Part shown: in pieces, positions 26,932-36,724 of the stretch
Layout of the letters: the number at the start of each line of letters is the position of its first letter
Position numbering within the stretch: position 1 is the stretch's first letter
NCBI GenBank assembly: GCA_026413755.1
Contig: JAOAKH010000004.1
Coordinates: 1 to 64,000 of the forward strand
Source: Acidilobaceae archaeon
GTDB taxonomy: Archaea; Thermoproteota; Thermoprotei_A; Sulfolobales; Acidilobaceae
Direction of reading: 5' to 3'
Length of the DNA: 64,000 nucleotides
Notes under the pieces: model-generated
The model's database searches: none
The model's input: the letters and a program-made list of their open reading frames with translations, nothing else
Told to the model about the DNA's origin: nothing
Made by a program: the position numbers and the translations under genes

Positions 26932-29096
26932 CCGATCATCTTCTTGAGCTCCCTATACGTCCTCTCGTATTGCAAAACGGCCTCTTTCGTCAAGCTGGGC
27001 CTCACCTTCTCCATGGCTTTCAGCAGGTGCTCCATTTTCAGCGGCTCCGGCTCGAACTTCTCCCTTAGCTTCAGCATGACGGCCTCCCTCACCACAGCCT
27101 CTATGTCGGCTCCCGTATAGCCTTCCGTGCGCATTGCCAGCTCATCTAGATCCACGTCGCCTGCCAGGGGAACAGACCGCAGGTGGATCTTGAAGATCTC
27201 CTTCCTGGCAGCGAGGTCGGGCGGGGGCACGTAGACTATCCTGTCGAACCTCCCGGGCCTCAGCAGAGCCGGATCTAACAGCTCTGCCCTGTTAGTTGCT
27301 GCCATGACGACAACGTTCTTCAGCAGCTGGATCCCGTCCATTTCCGTGAGGAGCTGGTTAACTACCCTGTCTGTAACTCCAGAATCGAAAAGTCTGCCCC
27401 TCCTCGAAGCTATGGAATCTATTTCGTCGAAGAACACCACGGCTGGAGCTACCTGGCGCGCCCTCTCGAAGACCTTCCTGACGGCCTTCTCGCTCTCCCC
27501 GACCCACTTGCTCAGTATTTCAGGCCCCCTGATGGCGATGAAGTTCGCCCCGCTCTCCGTAGCTACAGCCTTTGCTAGCAGAGTCTTCCCGGTGCCCGGC
27601 GGGCCGTAGAGGAGGACCCCCCTCGGCGGCCTTATGCCCATCTTCTCGAAAACGTCCGGGCGCCTCAGCGGCCACTCCACGGCCTCCCTCAGCTCTTGCT
27701 TCACCTCCTCTAGGCCCCCTATGTCGCTCCACCTGACCTTAGGTACCTCCACATATACCTCCCTCATGAGAGAGGGCCTCACGAACTTCATTGCCTCTGC
27801 GAAGTCCTCCATGGTAACCTTCAGGTTCTTGAGTATCTCCACCGGCACCTTCTCCGTCTTGGAGAGATCTATTACGTTTGACCTCACGAACCTCCTCAGA
27901 GCGGACATGGCAGCTTCTTTGGCCAGCGCGGCTATGTCTGCCCCAGTGTAGCCGTGGGTTACCTCCGCTATCTTGTTTATGTCCACGTCCTCTGCCAACG
28001 GCATGTACCTCGTGTGGACCTTGAGGATCTCCGCCCTGGCTTCCTTGTCTGGAGGCCTGATCTCTATCTCTCTATCGAACCTGCCAGGCCTCCTGAGCGC
28101 AGGATCTACTGCGTCGGGCCTGTTGGTCGCGCCTATCACTATGACCTTGCCCCTCTCCTTCAAGCCATCCATCAGCGTTAGCAGCTGCGCCACAACCCTC
28201 TTCTCCACCTCCCCAGTGACCTCCTCCCTCTTCGGGGCTATGGCGTCTATCTCGTCAATGAATATTATGGCAGGGGCGTTCTCCTGGGCCTCCTGAAAGA
28301 CCTCCCTCAACCTCTGCTCGCTCTCCCCGTAGAACTTGCTCATGATCTCGGGGCCGTTGATCGTTATGAAGTACGCGCCTATCTCGTTAGCGAGGGCCTT
28401 TGCCAGCAGGGTCTTGCCGGTGCCGGGAGGGCCGTACAGCAGGATCCCCTTCGGCGGCTCTATGCCGAGGTGCTGGAAGATCTCTGGGTGCTTCATCGGC
28501 AGCTCCACTATTTCCCTTATCCTCTCCTTTGCCTCCTCTAAGTCCCCTATGTCCTCCCACGTCACCCGGGGGACCCCGCGCTGCAGCCTCTCCGTAGGTA
28601 CCGGGGCCTCCCTGATGTCCACCTCGGTTTCCTTGGAAACGAAGACCACCTGAGAAGGTTGCGTGGAAACAATAACGAAGGCTAGGTAGCCGTAGAAGGT
28701 GGGCACCACAATAGTTTCTCCCTTGCTCACTGGCTTGTTGAGGAGGGCTTCCTTGACGTACTCCAGGAGGCTTCTAGAGACCTCCACAGGCCTCTCCAGG
28801 GGGGCTAGGACGACCTTCTGAGCCTGATCTACCTTCTCTACCTTGCTGACCTTGACGATGTCTCCAGTCTTCACGCCGAGGGACTCGCGCAGGTAGCCGT
28901 CTATCTTTATTATTCCCCTCTCGTCCTCCCTGAGGGGCCAAACCCTAACTACCGTGAGCCTGCCTTCGCTCTCCACCTTCACGAAGTCCCCTGTTTCCAC
29001 GCCCAGCTTCCTCATGTCGGAGAGGCTAACCCTGGCTATCTTTCTCCCTACGTCCCCTGAGTACGCCTCTGCTACTCTCAGCTCTAGCTGGACCAA
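26928..29096 (-). CDS. AAA+ ATPase Cdc48/VAT
   Basis: This 722-aa protein has an N domain (about 1-185, double-psi barrel) and two AAA modules. D1 has Walker A GPPGTGKT near 222 and [12 protein letters not shown] near 275; D2 has GPPGTGKT near 497 and [11 protein letters not shown] near 555. 'ATNRP' and arginine-finger regions are present in both. It unfolds proteins, often for the archaeal proteasome, in the cytoplasm. TTG or GTG starts are absent near the end; the ATG-type start here reads '[18 protein letters not shown]', typical for the family. Confidence 0.97.
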   Translation of the reverse strand: MVQLELRVAEAYSGDVGRKIARVSLSDMRKLGVETGDFVKVESEGRLTVVRVWPLREDERGIIKIDGYLRESLGVKTGDIVKVSKVEKVDQAQKVVLAPLERPVEVSRSLLEYVKEALLNKPVSKGETIVVPTFYGYLAFVIVSTQPSQVVFVSKETEVDIREAPVPTERLQRGVPRVTWEDIGDLEEAKERIREIVELPMKHPEIFQHLGIEPPKGILLYGPPGTGKTLLAKALANEIGAYFITINGPEIMSKFYGESEQRLREVFQEAQENAPAIIFIDEIDAIAPKREEVTGEVEKRVVAQLLTLMDGLKERGKVIVIGATNRPDAVDPALRRPGRFDREIEIRPPDKEARAEILKVHTRYMPLAEDVDINKIAEVTHGYTGADIAALAKEAAMSALRRFVRSNVIDLSKTEKVPVEILKNLKVTMEDFAEAMKFVRPSLMREVYVEVPKVRWSDIGGLEEVKQELREAVEWPLRRPDVFEKMGIRPPRGVLLYGPPGTGKTLLAKAVATESGANFIAIRGPEILSKWVGESEKAVRKVFERARQVAPAVVFFDEIDSIASRRGRLFDSGVTDRVVNQLLTEMDGIQLLKNVVVMAATNRAELLDPALLRPGRFDRIVYVPPPDLAARKEIFKIHLRSVPLAGDVDLDELAMRTEGYTGADIEAVVREAVMLKLREKFEPEPLKMEHLLKAMEKVRPSLTKEAVLQYERTYRELKKMIG

Positions 29097-29201
29097 AGCT
29101 CTCTCTCCCTGTTCTGCTGAAGCTGAATAAGTTAAAGTTTATTGAGTAAGTAGGGCTCCCTAGAGCGCGGCTAAGAGCACCTAACTCGCGCTCCCTCTTC
29201 G

Positions 29202-31367
29202 GTGAAGAGAATGAGGTACCTACTAGCCGTGGCCCTGCTTGCGCTCCTCATAGCGCCCCTTGCGCTCCCGAGCTCTGGGCAGGCGGAGAGGTTCAAAGTG
29301 GTCTGGATAAGTGTTGACTCTGCGAACTACTACAGGCTCTTCAACCTCTCTATGGAGGGCTCCTTGCCCACGTTCAGGAGGCTCATAGAGGGAGGAGCTC
29401 ATGGGCCCATGACGGTAGTCTACCCTTCCGCCACCGCAGTGAGCCACGCCTCCCTCTCCACTGGCGCCCACCCCATGAACACTGGCATAGTCGCGAACAC
29501 TATGCACCTCCCTAACACCAGCATAACCGCAACCGTTTCTGGCTTCGACGGTAGGTACATGCTGGCAGAGCCCATATGGGTCACCGCGAACAGGAGCGGG
29601 ATAAGGGCAGTAGTAGTCTCCTTCCCCCAATCTACTCCCCCTGCGTGGAGGGTGAGCGCAGAGAGGGTCAAGCTGTTTAACATCTACGACGCCTCCCTGG
29701 CGGGCGTCACGCCTTCCACGCTGTACACTAACAACAGGAACATCCCGAGGGCCACCTATGTGACGATAGCCCCTGCGGCGAACTGGACGGGGGTGGAGAG
29801 GATAGGCTCTGTGAGCAGGGCATGGGAGTTAAACTTCACGCTAGGGGACTCCAGGTGGTTCGTTTACATAGCAGATACCACGGGCGACGGGAGGCCTGAC
29901 GTGGCAGCAATAGTTCCTGGTGCGAAGGACCTGAGGAGGGCCCTGGCGATCTTGAGAGAGGGGGAGTGGAGCAAGCCGCTTAACGCCACCATAGTGAGGG
30001 GGGGTTCCACGTTCACCGTAGCTCCTATGTTCAAGCTGATCAAGATAGACGTTAGCGACTTCAGGCTGTACAGAGGGATCGCGAGGCCCCTCGAGGCTCC
30101 CTGGTTCAACGACCCGGCGCTAGCTAGGGGCGTGTGGAACAATGTGGTTGTGAGGGTAGGGGCCTTTACGGATGGCGACTGGTTCGCCCTGACTAACGGC
30201 TGGATAGACGTGGAGACCTTCATGGAGACAGTTAATTTCACGAACACGTTCTTCAGGGAGTTCACGCTGTATGTAATGAGGAACACGGAGTGGGACCTCC
30301 TCATGACCTATACGCCGGTGGTAGACAACGTCTACCACCAGTTCCTTGGGATGCTCTACAGGAACATGCCATACTACAGGGCCGAGCAGGAGGCATACTA
30401 TAGGGGCCTCATAGTGAGGACATACAGAATGGTGGACGAGTTCGTGAAGGCCGTGCTGGACTCCGTGGACCTGAGGACCACAGTGGTCGTCGTCAGCTCG
30501 GACCACGGCCAGTGCCCGGTGAAGAGCATAGTAAACGTTAACGCAATACTCTACAACGCGGGCCTCCTCTCCGTGAGGGGCGGCGCAGTTGCAATCAACG
30601 AGACGAGGGCATGGTACGTGGCTCACGGACATATATTTGTGAACCTAGTAGGCCGAGAGGCTGGAGGGATAGTGAGGCAGGAGGAGCGTGTAAGGGTGGT
30701 AGACGCGATAGTCAGGGCCCTGCAAGCCGTCAGAGACCCGGAGACGGGGGAGCAGGTCTTTGATGCCGTGCTGACGAGGGAGCAGGCAAGAGTCCTGGGG
30801 GTGGGAGGGCCCAGGGCTGGGGATGTGGTCATAGCTACTAGGTGCGGCTACACGGCGGCAGGCGGTGTGCCTACAATAGTCAACGGGACGGCTGTGGTCT
30901 TCTCGCCCGCAGTGCCCCTGAGGACCCTCATAGCAGATCACGGCACTTTACTGCCCACATACCGCGACCTCCACGCCACTATAATATTCTTTGGAGGCCC
31001 CGTCAGGAAGGGCTTCCTTGGACTCTCTAGCTCCCTCAGCATAGCCCCAACGATAGCCGAGCTCCTGGGCATACCGAGACCTAGTGACGCAGAGGGGGCG
31101 CCGCTGCAGGTAAGGGAGGCAAGGACGGTAACGCAAACCGTAACCCAAGTGAGGACAGTGACGAGCACCCAGACGGTAGTCGCTACGAACATAGTAGAGA
31201 GGACGAAGACGGAGGTCAGGACGACAGAAGTGCCCGTCACCAGCATCGTGACGGTGGAGAGAACCACCACAGCCGTAGAGAGGGAGCTCAGAACGGATCT
31301 GCTGGCGATAGCAGCCCTCATAGCCCTCTTGCTGGGCGCTCTAACCGGCTTCCTCTTCAGGAGATAG
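29202..31367 (+). CDS. Secreted, membrane-anchored type I phosphodiesterase / nucleotide pyrophosphatase family protein
   Basis: This 721-aa protein has a signal peptide (1-27, cleavage after 'SSGQA'), an alkaline-phosphatase-superfamily domain with metal-site features 'ISVDSANY' near 38, 'YPSATAVSHASLSTG' with the nucleophile Ser/Thr near 83, 'DNVYHQF' near 385, 'VSSDHGQ' near 430 and 'IADHGT' near 585. A Thr/Val-rich stalk (about 640-690) and one transmembrane helix (about 695-716) end in FRR. It likely hydrolyses phosphodiester or pyrophosphate bonds outside the cell. GTG 29202; an ATG three codons later is an alternative. Confidence 0.87.
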   Translation: MKRMRYLLAVALLALLIAPLALPSSGQAERFKVVWISVDSANYYRLFNLSMEGSLPTFRRLIEGGAHGPMTVVYPSATAVSHASLSTGAHPMNTGIVANTMHLPNTSITATVSGFDGRYMLAEPIWVTANRSGIRAVVVSFPQSTPPAWRVSAERVKLFNIYDASLAGVTPSTLYTNNRNIPRATYVTIAPAANWTGVERIGSVSRAWELNFTLGDSRWFVYIADTTGDGRPDVAAIVPGAKDLRRALAILREGEWSKPLNATIVRGGSTFTVAPMFKLIKIDVSDFRLYRGIARPLEAPWFNDPALARGVWNNVVVRVGAFTDGDWFALTNGWIDVETFMETVNFTNTFFREFTLYVMRNTEWDLLMTYTPVVDNVYHQFLGMLYRNMPYYRAEQEAYYRGLIVRTYRMVDEFVKAVLDSVDLRTTVVVVSSDHGQCPVKSIVNVNAILYNAGLLSVRGGAVAINETRAWYVAHGHIFVNLVGREAGGIVRQEERVRVVDAIVRALQAVRDPETGEQVFDAVLTREQARVLGVGGPRAGDVVIATRCGYTAAGGVPTIVNGTAVVFSPAVPLRTLIADHGTLLPTYRDLHATIIFFGGPVRKGFLGLSSSLSIAPTIAELLGIPRPSDAEGAPLQVREARTVTQTVTQVRTVTSTQTVVATNIVERTKTEVRTTEVPVTSIVTVERTTTAVERELRTDLLAIAALIALLLGALTGFLFRR

Positions 31368-32085
31368 CCCTCCTTACGACGATGAAAGCGCTGTCTTTCT
31401 TTCTCGTGAACTTGTACTCGTTCTTCTCGCTGTCCCACGAAGCCCACATGATTTCAGCGATCTCCAACCCAGCTCTCCTTATTGCCTCGAAGACCTTCTC
31501 CTTGCTGTAGACTGGGTAGCCCGTGTCCTCCACCCCTACGACGCTCCCACTCTCGTCCATTACCTCTATCCTGTAGTTGTACCTGAAGCCCCCGTCTATC
31601 GGGATCACTTCCTCCCTCCTGACAAGAGCTATGTACTTGCGCCCCCTCAGCCTTACCTCCCTGACCTTTGGCTCCGGGTGGACGATGAAGTTGTAGTCGA
31701 AGAGGAGAGGCCTCTTCCCCATCAGCTCCCCCAAGTTCTCGAAGGCCTTTAGCAAGTCTTTGTACTCGAGCACTATGAAGAGCCCGAAGGCGTAGCCGCC
31801 CTCGAAATCCCATTTGAGCTCTCCGCCCCTCAGCACGTCGTACTCCTGGAAGGGGAGGCTCCTCGCGGCTCCGTACCTCCAGTCCTTTACGTCCGTCAGT
31901 AGCACAGAGAAGCCCTTCTTTGAGAGCAGGTAGCCGTGCCTACCGACGCCGCAGCCGAACTCCACCAGCCTCCTGATCCCCATCCGCGAGAAGACGTCGC
32001 TAGCTACCTTCGTCTCTCTTCTTACCCTTCTCCAGTTAACGTACAGCCTTGCGAAGAGCGCCGGGGGTATTCCTGTCTCCCACAT
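31357..32085 (-). CDS. Class I SAM-dependent methyltransferase-like protein
   Basis: This 242-aa protein has the SAM-binding motif I as 'VEFGCGVGRHG' near residues 42-52, followed by 'VLLTDVKDW' (motif II acidic residue). The downstream half is beta-rich without a substrate motif that I recognise. Substrate unknown. Start ATG 32085. It overlaps the phosphodiesterase gene by 11 bp at the 3' ends and is divergent from copA, sharing an AT-rich 72-bp promoter interval. Confidence 0.75.
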   Translation of the reverse strand: MWETGIPPALFARLYVNWRRVRRETKVASDVFSRMGIRRLVEFGCGVGRHGYLLSKKGFSVLLTDVKDWRYGAARSLPFQEYDVLRGGELKWDFEGGYAFGLFIVLEYKDLLKAFENLGELMGKRPLLFDYNFIVHPEPKVREVRLRGRKYIALVRREEVIPIDGGFRYNYRIEVMDESGSVVGVEDTGYPVYSKEKVFEAIRRAGLEIAEIMWASWDSEKNEYKFTRKKDSAFIVVRRAIS

Positions 32086-32157
32086 GAGTTTTCCTCTAGT
32101 CCTCGAGGCTCTATAGTTTTAAATATTAGATATGGCCTCTAGCATACTCTTGGAAAA

Positions 32158-34539
32158 ATGGAAAGGGAAGAGAGGATCAGGATAGTAGGGGTTGACTGTC
32201 CCACGTGCGTTCTGGCAATAGAGAGGGCCCTCGCTAGGCTTCCGAGCGTGAAGTTGAGCGCAGACGTGACCACAGGGGAGGCGGTAGTGAGGTATGACCC
32301 CGAGAAGACTAGCTTGGGGGAGATAGTGAAGACAATACGTGACGCAGGTTACGACGTAGAGAAGGGGCACTTGTACTTGGAGGTGGACCTCTCAGAGGAG
32401 GAGGGGTGGGCTTTCGAGAACTCCATCTCAAAGATCCCGGGCGTCATCCAGTGCCGCTACTCGCCGGTAACAAATATGGCCAGCGTCCTCTTCAACCCCC
32501 TCTCCCTGAGCAGGGAAGAGCTGCTAAGAGATGTAAAGGCCCTGTTCCCAGAGGCAGGGGAGGTAGCCGAGGAGGCGGAGCCCGCTGAGCGCGACGAGCT
32601 GCTGCTAAGGCTAGCTTCCTTCGGGATTGGCTTGGGCGCTATAGTCTACCACTCGCTGGGCGTCTTTGGCCTCCACCCCCCTCTTTGGAACTATGGTAAC
32701 TACCTGCTCTTCTTGGCAGCTACCCTCGTCATAGCCCTCAACCTGGAGATGATGAGGAGGGGCTACAGGTCCCTGCTACGCAGGTCGCCTACAATGGACT
32801 CCTTGGTGGCTGTGGCGGTTACTGCCATCTATTTGTACAGCTCTGCCGCCGTCCTAGCGGGAAGTCATGAAGTATACTTCGAGGCCGCCGCGGGCGTCCT
32901 AGGCTTCATATCCTTCGGGAAGTACCTGGAGGAGAGGCTGAGGAAGAGGTCTGCCGAGACTCTGCGGGAGCTCATGGGTCGCATGGTAAATTCTGCCAGA
33001 GTTTACAGGAACGGCAAAGCAATAGAGATGAGAGTGGAGGACGTGAAGCCGGGCGAGATAGTGGAGGTAAGGGAAGGTGAGAGGATCCCAGTAGATGGGG
33101 TAGTCGTGGAGGGGAAGGGCTACGTGGACGAGTCCCCCTTCACAGGAGAGCCCCTGCCAAAGCTTAAAGAAGGGGAGAGGAGGGACGTGGTGCTAGCCGG
33201 CTCGACCCTCGTGCAGGGGTACCTTCTCGTGAGGGCTACGAGGGTGGGCAAAGAGACTAACATAGCTTACATAGTGGGGGCTGTGAGGGAGGCCCAGTTC
33301 TACAAGCCAGAGGTACAGAGGCTAGCAGACGCGATAGTGGGGAGGCTCACTTGGGCCGTGATCTTCCTCAGCGCCCTCACCTTCGTCTACTGGCTGCTCG
33401 TGAAAGACGTGGGGGCAGCCAGGGCGCTGCTGTTTGCCGTCTCTGTGCTAGTAGTTACGTGCCCCTGCCCCCTCGGTATAGCCGTGCCCATGGTGGTCTC
33501 TCTCGCCTCCATAAGGGCCTTCAAGATGGGCGTCCTCGTGAGGAGGGGGGACCTCATGGAGAGGCTCTTGGGGGTCAAGATCATGCTGCTAGACAAGACG
33601 GGGACCTTGACGGTAGGCTCCCCCAGAGTGATTCGCGTGGAGAAGCTTGGGGAGGAGGGCTCCATAGCATATGTGTGCTCTGCAGAGAAGAGGAGCGAAC
33701 ACCCGCTAGCTAAGGCTATATTGAAGTACTGCGACGAGCAAGGAGTGATCTACGACGAGCCGTCCTCTTTCGAGAGCCTCCCAGGGATAGGGGTGATAGC
33801 TACGATGAACGGAAGGGAGGTAGCCGTGGGCTCCCTTAGGCTCGCGGAGCTCCTGGGCGCACACGTAGAGGGCGTGAGGGAGAGGGCATACGAGATAGGA
33901 AGAAGAGGTAACACGGCCGTCATAGCCCTCGTGGACAAGAAGCCTTCTTTGCTCATAGAAGTGGGAGACGTTGTGAGGGAAGAAAGCAAGGCTTTCGTGG
34001 AGGGAATTAAGAGAGCGGGCATAAGGCCCGTGCTGGCGACGGGCGACACCTACGCTGCTGCAAAGGCTGTGGCAGAGAGGCTCGGCATAGGGGAAGTATA
34101 TGCAGAGCTGAGGCCTGAAGAGAAGGCAGAACTAGTAGAGCGCATGGGGGCAAAGGGCGTGGCTTTCGTGGGCGACGGCGTTAACGATGCCATAGCGATC
34201 AGCAAGTCTAGCGTGGGCATAGCAATGGGCAGGGGAGCAGACATATCTAAGGAGGCAGGCGACGCGGTGGTGCTCAACAACAACTTGCTATCGATCCTCA
34301 ACATATTATCCCTCGCGAAGGCAGTCAGGAGGAAGGCGCTGGAGAACTTCGGCTGGGCCTTCTTATACAATGTAGCCCTCATACCTATTGCGGCTGGCGT
34401 GCTCTATGAGAGGGGCATATACCTCACGCCAGAGATGGCAGCGGTGGCGATGATACTCAGCGACATTGCCGTCGTTCTCAACTCCTTCACAATAATGCTC
34501 TGGAGGCCTACTTTAGCATCCCCTGAGGCCCATGGGTAA
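32158..34539 (+). CDS. copA: Copper-translocating P-type ATPase CopA
   Basis: This 793-aa P1B-type ATPase has a first heavy-metal domain with CPTC (residues 19-22). A second ferredoxin-like repeat (about 75-135) lacks the CxxC. Eight hydrophobic helices follow, with the ion-binding CPC in 'TCPCPLGIA' (about 438-446), phosphorylation motif DKTGTLT near 478, SEHPLA near 515 and 'GDGVNDAIA' near 675. CPC indicates Cu(I) export. The end overlaps the convergent YHS gene by 32 bp, and that neighbour supports copper handling. ATG 32158 lies about 30 nt after an AT-rich TATA region. Confidence 0.95.
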   Translation: MEREERIRIVGVDCPTCVLAIERALARLPSVKLSADVTTGEAVVRYDPEKTSLGEIVKTIRDAGYDVEKGHLYLEVDLSEEEGWAFENSISKIPGVIQCRYSPVTNMASVLFNPLSLSREELLRDVKALFPEAGEVAEEAEPAERDELLLRLASFGIGLGAIVYHSLGVFGLHPPLWNYGNYLLFLAATLVIALNLEMMRRGYRSLLRRSPTMDSLVAVAVTAIYLYSSAAVLAGSHEVYFEAAAGVLGFISFGKYLEERLRKRSAETLRELMGRMVNSARVYRNGKAIEMRVEDVKPGEIVEVREGERIPVDGVVVEGKGYVDESPFTGEPLPKLKEGERRDVVLAGSTLVQGYLLVRATRVGKETNIAYIVGAVREAQFYKPEVQRLADAIVGRLTWAVIFLSALTFVYWLLVKDVGAARALLFAVSVLVVTCPCPLGIAVPMVVSLASIRAFKMGVLVRRGDLMERLLGVKIMLLDKTGTLTVGSPRVIRVEKLGEEGSIAYVCSAEKRSEHPLAKAILKYCDEQGVIYDEPSSFESLPGIGVIATMNGREVAVGSLRLAELLGAHVEGVRERAYEIGRRGNTAVIALVDKKPSLLIEVGDVVREESKAFVEGIKRAGIRPVLATGDTYAAAKAVAERLGIGEVYAELRPEEKAELVERMGAKGVAFVGDGVNDAIAISKSSVGIAMGRGADISKEAGDAVVLNNNLLSILNILSLAKAVRRKALENFGWAFLYNVALIPIAAGVLYERGIYLTPEMAAVAMILSDIAVVLNSFTIMLWRPTLASPEAHG

Positions 34540-34678
34540 GGTAGTACTCCGGGTCCCTCTCGAAGGCCCTCTGGCAGTGGTGGCTGCAGAAGTAATAGAT
34601 TTTCCCCTTGTAGACGTGCTTGTGCCTGGCCCTGCCCGGATCTACTCTCATTCCACAAACTGGGTCCACTTCCATCAT
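34508..34678 (-). CDS. Small YHS-domain (TRASH-like) metal-binding protein
   Basis: This 56-aa protein starts ATGATG at 34678. Visible features are 'DPVCGMRVDP' (residues 5-14), aromatic 'YKGKIYYFCS' (23-32) and CSHHC (31-35), which together make the YHS/TRASH fold that binds copper or other metals. It lies tail-to-tail with copA, overlapping by 32 bp, so a role as copper chaperone or sensor for CopA is a reasonable inference. A TATA-like CTTTAAAAG at about 34709-34717 and AAGGATCA before the start support expression. Confidence 0.85.
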   Translation of the reverse strand: MMEVDPVCGMRVDPGRARHKHVYKGKIYYFCSHHCQRAFERDPEYYLTHGPQGMLK

Positions 34679-34748
34679 GTGTCGTGATCCTTACAGAGAA
34701 AGTCAACGCTTTTAAAGTAAGCTATAATTCCTCTATAGGCGCTAAGCC

Positions 34749-35942
34749 TTGATCCCCCCCTACAACAAGAGGGTGGAAGCCCTGCGTGAGAGCCCCACGA
34801 GGGCCATTAACAGGATAGTAGAGCATATGAGGAAGAGAGGAATAGACGTCATCATGCTCTCTGCCGGCGAGCCGGGGGTGCCGCCGCCGAAGGAGGTGAG
34901 GCTCTGGCTGGCCAAAGCCCTCGAAGAGGAGAGCATGAGGCTCTACTCCTACACGCCCTCTCCCGGCTTCCTGGAGCTTAGGGAGGCAATAGCCATGGAC
35001 ATCAAGGATCTGGAGAACGTGGACGTGAGTCCAGAACAGATAGTGGTGGTGACGGGGGGTCAGAACGCCATTTTCTCCACGTTCTCTACAATACTCTCTC
35101 CCGGCGACGAGGTCATATTAATGGACCCCACGTACTTCGGGTACCTCAACATGCTCCCCTACTTTGACGTAAAGCTCGTCCCCCTCGTAGCTCCGCCCGA
35201 GAGGGGCTTCCAGCCGGACGTGGAGGCAGTGAAGGAGGTCGTGAGAAGGGGCAAGACTAAGGCCATAGTGCTCGTGAGCCCAGACAACCCTACGGGCAGG
35301 GTAATAGAGCGGGGGGCAGCGAAGGCAATAGCTGACATAGCTGTAGACTATGGGCTCTGGGTAGTTTACGACGAGCCGTACAAGACGCTTATATACGAGG
35401 GAGAGCACGTCTCCATGTACGAACTGGCGCCGGAGAACACGATCTCGCTATATGCCTTCAGCAAGGACCCAGGGATCCCGGGGTGGAGGCTAGGGTACGT
35501 GTATGGGCCTGCAGAGGTAGCGAAGAGGATAGCCCTCGTGGCAGAGGCAACTACCTACAACCCGCCCAGCGTGGCCCAGTACTTAGTGTTAACGTACTTG
35601 AAGAACAGAGAGGTGAGGAAGAGGCACATAGAGTACTTCAAGGCCGTATACGCCCACAGAAGGGACGTGATGATAGAGGAGCTCAGGAAAATAGATGGCA
35701 TTAGCTTCCACAAGCCGCAGGGCTCCATGTTCGTACTGGCGGACGTCAAGAGGGCCCTACAAGCCAAAGGCTACGACGTGCTTCCCTGCGTTGAGAGCTT
35801 GCTAGTTTAAAAGCACGTAGCCGTAGTCCCCGGCGAGTTCTTCGGTAAGTCCACTGTCTGGAGCATTAGGCTCAGCTTCACGAGGGAGAGCCCCGAGAGG
35901 ATAAGGGAGGGCGTGGCAAGGATAAGGGACCTCCTGTCGTAG
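34749..35942 (+). pseudogene. Class I/II aminotransferase interrupted by an in-frame TAA
   Basis: The frame from TTG 34749 encodes 353 aa up to TAA at 35808-35810. It shows an aspartate-aminotransferase-type PLP fold: 'LSAGEPGVPPPKEV' near 37, 'VSPDNPTGRV' near 176, and PLP lysine K239 in 'AFSKDPGIPGWRLGY'. Directly after the TAA the same frame continues for 43 sense codons to TAG at 35940-35942, reading 'KHVAVVPGEFFG' and 'WSIRLSFTRE'. The latter holds the Arg that in this family binds the substrate carboxylate. The uninterrupted protein would be 397 aa, the usual length. A single GAA-to-TAA change would explain it. Mutation, sequencing error or readthrough cannot be separated here. Confidence 0.85.
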
Positions 35943-35992
35943 GACATACTTCTCCCCATTTTGAAACAGAGGTATTACTCTTATCAGCTCTC

Positions 35993-36017
35993 ATGTAAAT
36001 TTGTAACCAGGTGCTCT
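35993..36017 (+). promoter_or_regulatory. Promoter motif of the ACT-domain gene (shared with carA)
   Basis: ATGTAAATTTGTA (35993-36005) is followed by GGTGCTCT (36010-36017) immediately before ATG 36019. The same pair of elements (12 of 13 and 8 of 8 identical) precedes carA. GGTG may double as the Shine-Dalgarno; the upstream part may act as TATA box or operator. Confidence 0.5.
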
Positions 36018-36018
36018 C

Positions 36019-36693
36019 ATGAAGGTCCGCATATCGAGCGTCGTGAGAAGCCTGGTGCTCTCTAGGCCCTTTGTGAGGAGCTGTCTAGCGGAGGGCATAG
36101 TGAACTACAGCGCCCTCGCGAGGACCCTCTCGGAAGAGCTGGAAAAGAGGGGGATCTCTGCCTCGCAGGCAGCAATAAAGATGGCCCTCATTAGAGTTAG
36201 GGAGGATATATTGGAGGACGAAAACAGGCTCAAAAAAATGCTTAAACGCGTGATAGGCTCCACGGTTATACAGCTGCAATCAGACCTTGCTGTCGTCACG
36301 GCGCCGAAGCAAAAGGTCCTGGAGAAGTTGGCAGACATAACACAAATAATGAAGTCCGCCAGGTTCCTCCAGCTCTTGCAGGGAGTGAACTCCTTCACGA
36401 TCATAATATCTAGCGAGGACAAGGAAAGGCTCATAGAGAGCATTGGAAGAGACGACGTGCTGGAAGTGCTGGAAGATCAGGTGGCCATAATCCTCATAAG
36501 CCCGAAGGAAATAGTTGAGACGCCAGGCGTCATAGCCCTCATATCCTCCACTCTCTATGAGAACGACATAAGCATATCACAAATAGTTTCTTGCTATAAC
36601 GACACAATAATACTCGTCAGCGCCTCAAAGGCGTCCGAGGCGTACAGGGTCCTCGAGACCCTCATAAAGTCCATCAGGTCTCAATATATGTAA
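36019..36693 (+). CDS. ACT-domain protein, possible amino-acid-responsive regulator
   Basis: This 224-aa protein has a helical N-terminal region (about 1-75) with a helix-turn-helix-like spacing ('VNYSALARTLSEEL...ISASQAAIKMALIRV'), then two beta-alpha-beta units (about 80-150 and 155-224). Those units resemble ACT domains ('PGVIALISSTLYENDISISQIVS' is typical). ACT domains bind amino acids. It sits 31 bp upstream of carA and shares its promoter motif, so a role in controlling arginine/pyrimidine precursor synthesis is inferred, not shown. Confidence 0.7.
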   Translation: MKVRISSVVRSLVLSRPFVRSCLAEGIVNYSALARTLSEELEKRGISASQAAIKMALIRVREDILEDENRLKKMLKRVIGSTVIQLQSDLAVVTAPKQKVLEKLADITQIMKSARFLQLLQGVNSFTIIISSEDKERLIESIGRDDVLEVLEDQVAIILISPKEIVETPGVIALISSTLYENDISISQIVSCYNDTIILVSASKASEAYRVLETLIKSIRSQYM

Positions 36694-36721
36694 ATATGTA
36701 CATAAGCTGATAAGGTGCTCT
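36688..36721 (+). promoter_or_regulatory. carA promoter/operator with a 10-bp palindrome
   Basis: ATGTAAATATGTA (36688-36700) overlaps the perfect palindrome TATGTACATA (36695-36704) and is followed by GGTGCTCT (36714-36721), just before GTG 36725. The motif pair repeats that in front of the ACT-domain gene. Confidence 0.5.
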
Positions 36722-36724
36722 GCG

